From Pseudomonas sp. TH43 (lineage in GTDB: Bacteria > Pseudomonadota > Gammaproteobacteria > Pseudomonadales > Pseudomonadaceae), in assembly GCF_016650635.1 (NCBI RefSeq), contig NZ_JAEKFI010000004.1, positions 2,154,501 through 2,218,500 on the forward strand: a DNA stretch of 64,000 nt. Direction: 5' to 3'. Shown piece after piece: positions 57,887 through 64,000 of the stretch. The notes below the pieces were generated by a model, which saw only the letters and a list, made by a program, of their open reading frames with translations, made no database searches and was not told where the DNA came from. Position 1 is the stretch's first letter. Each line of letters opens with the position of its first letter. The translations under genes were made by a program, and so were the position numbers.

Positions 57887-60583
57887 TTAGAGGCAGAGCG
57901 GGCCGCGCGGGTAGCGCTTGAGCGCCTGGATCAACTCGGCGCCGGGAATTGGCCGGTCAAACAGGTAGCCCTGGCCGACGTCGCAACGGTGGCGGCGCAG
58001 GAATGCCAGTTGTTCAGCCGTCTCGATGCCTTCGGCCACGACCTTGAGTTTCAGGTTATGCGCCATGGCGATCACCGCGGAGGTGATTTCCATGTCGTCC
58101 TGGTTGTCGGGGATTTCGTGAATGAAGCTGCGATCGATCTTGATGATGTCGATCGGGAATTTCTTCAAGTAACTGAGCGACGAATAACCAGTGCCGAAGT
58201 CGTCCATGGCCAGGGTCAGGCCCAGACGCTTGAGCTGATCAAGCTGCAAGTGCGTGTCTTCGGTGGCTTCCAGCAGCAAACCTTCGGTCAACTCCAGTTC
58301 GAGCAAATTGGCCGGCAGCGCTTCTTCCTTGAGGATATTGGCGATGGACGCGACCAAGTCCGGATCGGAGAACTGCTTGGGCGAGAGGTTGATCGCCACT
58401 TGCAGATTGCCCAGGCCCGCGGCGGTCAGCGCTTTGCTCATGCGGCAGGCCTGACGGGCGATCCATTTGCCGATCGGAATGATCAGGCCGGTCTCTTCGG
58501 CAACGCTGATGAACTGGTCGGGGCGGATCATCCCGCGTTCCGGGTGATTCCAGCGCAACAGTGCTTCCATGCCCAGCAAACGTCCGCTGCGCAGGCACAG
58601 CTTGGGCTGGTAGAACACGTCCAGCTCGTTTTGGGTCAGGGCGCGGCGTAGGTTGTTCTCAACGAACAATTTATAGCTGGCCTCGGCGTTCAGGGCTTCG
58701 GTGAAGACCTGTACCTGGTGTTTGCCGTTGGCCTTGGCCTTGTGCAGCGCCAGACCGGCGTTACGCATCAAGGTCTGCGGGTCGCGTCCGTGCAGCGGTG
58801 AGCAGGCCAGGCCTACAGACCCTGTGACGCTGATCAACTGGTTGTCGACGAACATCGGTTTATCCAGCGTCGCCAACAATTGGTTGGCGATCTGCTGGCC
58901 GGTCGCAAGGTCAGTGTCGTCGAGCAGCACGGCAAACTCGTTACTGGCAAACCGCGCCAGGCTACCGCTCGGGCTCAGGCTGTTGCGCAGGCGCCGGGCG
59001 AGGCTGATCAGCAGTTTGTCGCCGGTCTGGTGGCCGAGGCTGTCGTTGATCCGCTTGAAGTTGTCGATGTCGACCAGCAACAGGCTGATCGGGGTATCGC
59101 TATCTCGGTCGAAGCGTTCGTCCAGATTGCGGATGAACGCCGGGCGGTTACCAAGGTTGGTCAGGTTGTCGGTGTACGCCAGACGCTCGATGCGCTGCTG
59201 CGCGAGCTTGGTCTGGGTGATGTCTTCGTAGATGCCGATGTAATGCGTCAGCTCGCGGTTGTCGCCGTAAACCTTGGAGATCGACAACTGGCCCCAGTAC
59301 GGTTCGAGGTTCTTGCGGCGGCTTTTGAATTCGCCCTGCCAACTGTTGCTCTTGGCCAGCGCCGAGGGTGCGTCGAACAACAATTCACTGAGGTTTTCCA
59401 GGGCCGGCAGCTCGGACAAGCGCTGGCCGTGGACTTCCTCGGTGGTGTACTGGGTGATCGCGGTGAAGCTCGGGTTGACGTATTCGACCACGCCGTCGCA
59501 ATTGACCAGCAAAAAGGCGTTGGCGCTTTGCTCGACCGCACGCTGGAACAGGTGCAGGGCGCTGGTGGCGGTGCGACGGTTGTGGTTGTTGATGACTTGC
59601 GCGAACTGGTCGGCCAGCTCACCGGCAAAGGCGATTTCGTCGGACTGCCAGGCGCGGGTGACGCCGGTCTGCTCCAGGCACAAGACGCCGACCACCTGGC
59701 CATCGACACGGATGCTCGCATCGAGCATCGCGTTGACGTCGCGCGGGCGCAGGGCTTCGGCCATCTCGCGGGTGCGCGGATCGCGCATCGCATTATGTGC
59801 GTCGATCGCGCGACTGCTGTGCAGCGCGTCCATGTAGTCGGGGAAGCTGCTGACGTCGATCACGTCCGGCAGGATGTATTCCTGCGTGGCGCGGTGATAA
59901 GCGGAGATCGGCAGCAGTTGCTGGCCTTCGAGGTTCCACAGGCTGGCGCAGTCGATTTCATAGATATCGCAGGCGCAGCGGGTGATCAGCTCGGCGGCTT
60001 CTTGCAAGGAGTTGTGCGTGCTGTAGCGCTGACGCGCGAGCAGCAGAATCAAGTCCTGCTGGGCACGCACACGTTCCAGGTGTTGCAGTTGTTCCTGCTG
60101 GGCGCGCTGGTTCAGCTCGAGGGCGATTTGCAGGCGTGAATTCTGGGTTTCGAGGTCGACGCAGGGCAACGGCGGCGCTTCACTGAACGCTTCGCCGACG
60201 ACTAGCAGATAGCCACGCAGCAGATGCCGGTTGTGTTGCTTATAGGCTTCGCCCAGTTCAAGGATGCTCAGCGCCCCGGCCGGGGTATGCAGGGTGTAGC
60301 GCACCAGATAATGCGGGCTGGCGCCGAGTTGTTGCTGGATCGCGTCGTGCAGCTGATAGCGCGCTTCCGGCTCCATCAGGCTGGCGTAGGGCGCACCGAC
60401 CAGAGCGCAGAGCTCGACAGCCGGTTGACCGAATTGGCGTTCGCAGTTGGGATCAAGAAACAACATCGCCCAACTGGCTTCATTCAAGCGCTCGAAACGC
60501 AGCATGCCGAGCCGCGAGGGCACAGGCAACTGCGTCACTACCTCGGCCGCCATACGGCTGGCGGCATCGGGTTGGCTCTTCAT
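57887..60583 (-). CDS. dipA: DipA-type bifunctional PAS/GAF/GGDEF/EAL protein, c-di-GMP phosphodiesterase
   Basis: An 898-residue cytoplasmic c-di-GMP protein. A PAS-like domain (about 20-140), a coiled coil, a GAF domain (about 185-330), a PAS domain (about 345-465), GGDEF (about 475-625) and EAL (about 640-890) follow in order. The GGDEF signature is degenerate (ARFASNEFAVLLDD), so cyclase activity is unlikely. The EAL motif (MEALLRWNHP) and DDFGTGYSSLSYLKKFPID are intact. Both features, the length and the msrA-dipA-aceF order match P. aeruginosa DipA, which promotes biofilm dispersal. The ATG at 60583 is chosen over an open extension to 60697. Confidence 0.92.
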   Translation of the reverse strand: MKSQPDAASRMAAEVVTQLPVPSRLGMLRFERLNEASWAMLFLDPNCERQFGQPAVELCALVGAPYASLMEPEARYQLHDAIQQQLGASPHYLVRYTLHTPAGALSILELGEAYKQHNRHLLRGYLLVVGEAFSEAPPLPCVDLETQNSRLQIALELNQRAQQEQLQHLERVRAQQDLILLLARQRYSTHNSLQEAAELITRCACDIYEIDCASLWNLEGQQLLPISAYHRATQEYILPDVIDVSSFPDYMDALHSSRAIDAHNAMRDPRTREMAEALRPRDVNAMLDASIRVDGQVVGVLCLEQTGVTRAWQSDEIAFAGELADQFAQVINNHNRRTATSALHLFQRAVEQSANAFLLVNCDGVVEYVNPSFTAITQYTTEEVHGQRLSELPALENLSELLFDAPSALAKSNSWQGEFKSRRKNLEPYWGQLSISKVYGDNRELTHYIGIYEDITQTKLAQQRIERLAYTDNLTNLGNRPAFIRNLDERFDRDSDTPISLLLVDIDNFKRINDSLGHQTGDKLLISLARRLRNSLSPSGSLARFASNEFAVLLDDTDLATGQQIANQLLATLDKPMFVDNQLISVTGSVGLACSPLHGRDPQTLMRNAGLALHKAKANGKHQVQVFTEALNAEASYKLFVENNLRRALTQNELDVFYQPKLCLRSGRLLGMEALLRWNHPERGMIRPDQFISVAEETGLIIPIGKWIARQACRMSKALTAAGLGNLQVAINLSPKQFSDPDLVASIANILKEEALPANLLELELTEGLLLEATEDTHLQLDQLKRLGLTLAMDDFGTGYSSLSYLKKFPIDIIKIDRSFIHEIPDNQDDMEITSAVIAMAHNLKLKVVAEGIETAEQLAFLRRHRCDVGQGYLFDRPIPGAELIQALKRYPRGPLCL

Positions 60584-60758
60584 GAAGGGAACTCGCTTGG
60601 AAATATGCTGAACGCGCCGGGCTCTCGCCCTCTTTACTGTTGCCTGCGGCAAGGTTGCATCATTGCGGCACTGACTGACAAGAGAGATGAAGGCCAAGTG
60701 CTATAAGAATGTGTCGGCTGCGTTGGGCATTTCTCCAGCGCGTGGTTGAAAAGAGCCG

Positions 60759-60832
60759 AAGATCGCAGCCTGCGGCAGCTCCTGCAGGGGATTACGATCT
60801 TCTGCAGGAGCTGCCGCAGGCGGCGATCTTTA
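60759..60832. repeat. Inverted repeat of the GATCGCAGCCTGCGGCAGC family
   Basis: Arms GATCGCAGCCTGCGGCAGCT... (from 60759) and its inverse with several substitutions (CCGCAGGCGGCGATC, to 60832). It sits between the PhoD-like gene and dipA. Confidence 0.85.
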
Positions 60833-60837
60833 AAGGC

Positions 60838-62247
60838 TCAGCGCAGTTTTATGATGATCGACTGCAATTTTTTCCCATCCCGATCGTGGTAATTGACCAG
60901 AATTTGATCAGTTTCAACCACCACATGGGCAAAGTTGTCTTCGCTGATCACGGCACTGGTCAACTCATGCCGATAATCGCCCGCTGCCGTCTTCGCCAGC
61001 GGCTGGTCAAGCATGAAAGTGGACGCTGTGGCGTACGGCAGCAGTTTGCTGTTGCACAGCGGCGAGGAGACGATGGTGTGGACTTCAAAGTCCGAATCCT
61101 CGCTATGGCGCAGACACGACGTCAATGAGCCGTGCACGTCGCCGGAAATGAACACGACATTCTTGATCCGCTGCGTGCGAATGGTTTCCAGCAGACGCAG
61201 CCGCTGCTCCGGGAAGGCTTTCCAGGCATCGTCGCCGAGCTGTTTGCGATCCGGATAGAACATCACGCTGGTGACCACGAACTTGACCCGCGCGCTGCTG
61301 TTGATCAACCAGTCCAGCAACGCGTGTTCCTGCTCTTCGTCGAGGATGCGTCGATCATTAGCCGACAAGTTGCGGCGGGTACGGCTGTCGGTCACGAACC
61401 ATTCCAGATCGCCGTCGCTGAATTGATACCAGTAGTGCTTCAGTGTGGCGTGATCCACTTGGCCGTTAGTTGTCAAAGAAAAGGCCGGACTATGGCTGGC
61501 TTGATACAGCTCATAAGCTTTGATCGCGTTGTTATATAGCGCGTTGTCGCCTGCTTCGGCATGGGCGGGCCAATTGTCTTCGATTTCATGATCATCAAGA
61601 ATCATATAAGTCGACGTGCTCGACATCAGTCGTTTTATATTGGGTTGAGAAAAGGCGGCGCGATATTTCGCGAGCATGTCTGTGTATTCGCGATCCGGGG
61701 CAATCAAGTTGAGGTCATCCAGATAAACCTGGTCGCCGGTCATTAATAATGCACTGACAGGCGGCTGCCGGCCTTCGATCAATTGGCTGATCGAGGCGAA
61801 GATCCGGTCACCGAGTTGCGGCAATACCGCGATGCCTGCGGTCAGGCGCAGATAGCGACAGGAACCGATGATGTATGCGCGCGCCTGCAAGGGCTGGTTG
61901 CAGCGGGTGCGCAAGCGATAGATCTCGCGCGGCCATTGCAGCGGCAGTTCAGCGACACTGTCGACGGTGTGTACCGGGCTCATCGGGCAGAACCAGCCGG
62001 TTTGATATTCGTACTCGGTGTCTTCGCGCAAGTGATTGAGTGCGATCACAGCGGACATGTCGCGAGACTCGCTGAGTTTGGCAAATACGCTTTTAATCCA
62101 GTGCGGCGATCCGCTGACGCGATAACGAATGCCGGCAAATACTTGAAGGTCTTTTTGTATTTCACCGCGGATGAACAGGCGCGCGTGGTCAGTAGTTATA
62201 TGGCCAACAAGCGGGCCAATAGTTGGTTTTAACATGTTCGAATCCAT
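60838..62247 (-). CDS. PhoD-like metallophosphatase/alkaline phosphatase D family protein
   Basis: A 469-residue metallophosphoesterase. The metal-site motifs of the PhoD-like family are seen in order: TGDQVYLDD (about 175), MILDDHEIEDNW (about 222), DSRTRR (about 294) and FISGDVHGS (about 375). There is no signal peptide (starts MDSNMLKPTIGPLVGHITTD), so it is probably cytoplasmic, unlike classic secreted PhoD. The substrate is unknown. An alternative ATG is at 62235. Confidence 0.85.
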   Translation of the reverse strand: MDSNMLKPTIGPLVGHITTDHARLFIRGEIQKDLQVFAGIRYRVSGSPHWIKSVFAKLSESRDMSAVIALNHLREDTEYEYQTGWFCPMSPVHTVDSVAELPLQWPREIYRLRTRCNQPLQARAYIIGSCRYLRLTAGIAVLPQLGDRIFASISQLIEGRQPPVSALLMTGDQVYLDDLNLIAPDREYTDMLAKYRAAFSQPNIKRLMSSTSTYMILDDHEIEDNWPAHAEAGDNALYNNAIKAYELYQASHSPAFSLTTNGQVDHATLKHYWYQFSDGDLEWFVTDSRTRRNLSANDRRILDEEQEHALLDWLINSSARVKFVVTSVMFYPDRKQLGDDAWKAFPEQRLRLLETIRTQRIKNVVFISGDVHGSLTSCLRHSEDSDFEVHTIVSSPLCNSKLLPYATASTFMLDQPLAKTAAGDYRHELTSAVISEDNFAHVVVETDQILVNYHDRDGKKLQSIIIKLR

Positions 62248-62414
62248 TCGAATGAGTGTGGAATAAAAAGTGGATTGCAGAGAAGTCCATTGATTGACTT
62301 TGCTGCGCCAAGACTAGTTGTCGATGAACTAAAAAGATCGGCGTTAAGGTGACTCGGGCTGTAGCCGATGTCAGCGCAGTTTGTGGGAAAAGTATGAAGT
62401 GGTTTATGTCAGGC

Positions 62415-62443
62415 AAAAAAAAGCCCCGTCAAACTGACGGGGT
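62415..62443 (-). terminator. Intrinsic terminator of aceF
   Basis: Read on the minus strand, a CCCCGTCA-GTT-TGACGGGG stem is followed by a run of eight T after one C. It lies 73 bp past the aceF stop. Confidence 0.92.
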
Positions 62444-62515
62444 TGAGGTACGAGCGTGTGGCGCTCGAAAACGTGAAGCACCAGCGACCCTCCGTTTCCG
62501 GAGGGCCGCTGGGGA

Positions 62516-64000
62516 TTACAGCAGGATGGTGCGGATGTCCGCCAGCAGGCTGCCCAGGCGCTGGGTGAAGCGTGCAGCGGCGGCGCCGTTGATCACACGG
62601 TGATCGTAGGACAACGACAGCGGCAGCATCAGTTTCGGCTGGAAGGCTTTGCCGTCCCAGACTGGCTGGATGGTTGCCTTGGAAACACCGAGGATCGCCA
62701 CTTCCGGCGCGTTGACGATCGGCGTGAAGCCGGTGCCGCCAATGTGGCCGAGGCTGGAAATGGTGAAGCAGGCGCCTTGCATGTCGTCAGCGGTGAGCTT
62801 CTTGTCGCGGGCCTTGGCGGCCAGCGCAGCGGCTTCGGCTGCCAGTTGCAACAGGCTCTTCTGGTCGACGTTCTTGATGACCGGTACCAGCAGGCCATCT
62901 GGGGTGTCGACGGCGAAGCCGATATTGATGTACTTCTTGCGGATGATCGCTTTGCCGCTTGGCGCCAGCGAACTGTTGAAGTCCGGCAGTTCCTTGAGCA
63001 TGTGCGCGCACGACTTGAGCAGCAGCGGCAGGATGGTCAGCTTGACGCCGGCCTTCTCTGCAACGGCTTTCTGCGCCACGCGGAACGCTTCCAGCTCGGT
63101 GATATCAGCCGAATCGAACTGAGTCACGTGCGGGATGTTCAGCCAGCTGCGGTGCAGGCTCGACGCGCCGATCTGCATCAGGCGAGTCATCGGCACTTCT
63201 TCGATTTCGCCGAAACGGCTGAAGTCGACGACCGGAATCGGCGGAATGCCCGCGCCACCGGTTGCGCCAGCAGCAGCGGCCGGTGCTTCCTTGGCCTTCT
63301 GCATCATCGCTTTGACGTAAACCTGCACGTCTTCTTTGAGGATACGACCGTGCGGGCCGCTGGCGCCGACAGCGTTCAGCTCGACGCCGAACTCACGGGC
63401 CAGTTGACGCACGGCAGGGCCGGCGTGAACTTTCGCGCCCGGCTTGGCCGGTGCGGCGGCTGGAGCGGCAGCAGGTGCAGCGGCAGCCGGAGCAGCAGCG
63501 GCAGGTGCTGGAGCGCTTGGAGCAGCAGCGGCAGCTGGAGCCGGGGCAGCAGCAGGCGCTGCGCCTTTGACTTTCAGCTTGAGAATCAGGTCGCCAGTAC
63601 CGACTTCGTCATCCAGCTTGATGGAAATGCTTTCCACCACGCCAGCGGCAGGCGATGGGATTTCCATGCTCGCCTTGTCGGATTCCAGAGTGATCAGCGA
63701 CTGGTCGGCTTCAACGCTGTCGCCAGCCTTGACCAACACTTCGATGATCTTGGCTTTGCCGGCCGAGCCGATGTCCGGAACGTGGATGTCCTGAACGCTG
63801 TCGGCTACCGGCGCCGCTGGCGCGGCTGCCGGAGCAGGCGCAGCAGCAGCGGCTGGTGCAGCAGCCTGAGCCGGAGCGGCAGCAGCAGGGGCCGCAGCAC
63901 CCGCCACTTCCAGATCCAGAATCAGGTCGCCAGTGCCGACTTCGTCGTTGAGCTTGACGCTAATGGCTTTGACCACGCCAGCGGCAGGCGACGGGATTTC
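62516..64000 (-). CDS. aceF: Dihydrolipoyllysine acetyltransferase (E2) of pyruvate dehydrogenase, N-terminus beyond the window
   Basis: 494 residues of the E2 core of pyruvate dehydrogenase are visible; the gene continues past 64000. In order are the end of one lipoyl domain, an Ala/Pro-rich linker, a complete lipoyl domain with the lipoylation lysine in LESDKASME, a second long Ala/Pro linker, the E1/E3-binding domain (HAGPAVRQLAREFGVELNAV in part), and the catalytic domain ending LSYDHRVINGAAAARFTQRL with the catalytic His and Asp region. At least two lipoyl domains are present. A strong terminator follows; aceE should lie just outside on the right. Confidence 0.96.
   Translation of the reverse strand, partial: EIPSPAAGVVKAISVKLNDEVGTGDLILDLEVAGAAAPAAAAPAQAAAPAAAAAPAPAAAPAAPVADSVQDIHVPDIGSAGKAKIIEVLVKAGDSVEADQSLITLESDKASMEIPSPAAGVVESISIKLDDEVGTGDLILKLKVKGAAPAAAPAPAAAAAPSAPAPAAAAPAAAAPAAAPAAAPAKPGAKVHAGPAVRQLAREFGVELNAVGASGPHGRILKEDVQVYVKAMMQKAKEAPAAAAGATGGAGIPPIPVVDFSRFGEIEEVPMTRLMQIGASSLHRSWLNIPHVTQFDSADITELEAFRVAQKAVAEKAGVKLTILPLLLKSCAHMLKELPDFNSSLAPSGKAIIRKKYINIGFAVDTPDGLLVPVIKNVDQKSLLQLAAEAAALAAKARDKKLTADDMQGACFTISSLGHIGGTGFTPIVNAPEVAILGVSKATIQPVWDGKAFQPKLMLPLSLSYDHRVINGAAAARFTQRLGSLLADIRTILL

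Noticed and set aside
1292..60832. CRISPR array from the repeated GC-rich 24-mers
   Set aside because: The repeats are isolated inverted pairs spread over the window with no regular spacers and no cas genes; they are REP-type elements.

Overview
The window is chromosomal DNA of a fluorescent pseudomonad (Pseudomonas fluorescens complex is the best guess). Three things point there: the gltD-hemE, mscK-selO and msrA-dipA-aceF neighbourhoods, which recall gene order near PA5015-PA5036 of P. aeruginosa as I remember it; high-GC coding with strong third-position GC; and many short palindromic REP-type repeats containing GGGAGCGAGCCTGCTCGCG or its GTAGGAGTGAGCC variant. No rRNA, tRNA or CRISPR array was seen.

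Layout. 1-5131: end of gltD, hemE, an MFS exporter with a divergent LysR regulator. 5157-24479: an aryl polyene (APE) pigment cluster, about 21 minus-strand genes, mostly overlapping by 4-25 bp and probably one transcript from a promoter near 24600. It encodes a type II fatty-acid/polyketide-like machine (two ketosynthases, a chain-length factor, ketoreductase, two hotdog dehydratase domains, two ACPs, an AMP-ligase), an aromatic amino acid ammonia-lyase for the aryl starter, tailoring enzymes (methyltransferase, flavin oxidoreductase), acyl- and glycosyltransferases, and an export module (LolA-like, MMPL, lipoprotein). Notable differences from the E. coli-type cluster are an ApeH-ApeI fusion, separate glycosyl- and acyltransferases, and an embedded CPA2-type antiporter gene.

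24480-35151: an orphan ParA, trxC, a HigB-HigA toxin-antitoxin pair with a perfect palindromic operator, an unrecognised membrane protein, selO, mscK and a CPA1 K+/H+ antiporter. 35296-41451: a module of two chemoreceptors, a ZapB-like/ZapA pair and an IS481-family insertion, bounded by two copies of a ~180-bp MITE-like element, one of them split by the IS. 41459-49462: acyl-CoA dehydrogenase, then divergent putA-putP whose shared 458-bp control region carries six GTTGCA hexamers, the known type of PutA operator.

49752-55962: an accessory island. It has an 'evolved' VgrG with a C-terminal glycine-rich, membrane-active-looking toxin domain, an overlapping three-TM immunity gene, a second homologous immunity gene broken by one in-frame amber codon, a DUF4123 adaptor gene, a structured leader RNA with an upstream small ORF in front of a small Pseudomonas-specific protein, and a Tai4-like orphan immunity gene. 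It ends at a third MITE copy. 56044-64000: rlmJ, msrA, dipA (degenerate GGDEF plus intact EAL), a PhoD-like phosphatase and most of aceF, which runs off the right edge.

The candidates most worth follow-up are the VgrG-toxin/immunity/pseudo-immunity locus, the leader RNA at 54639-54819 with two mutually exclusive pairings, and the rearranged APE cluster.
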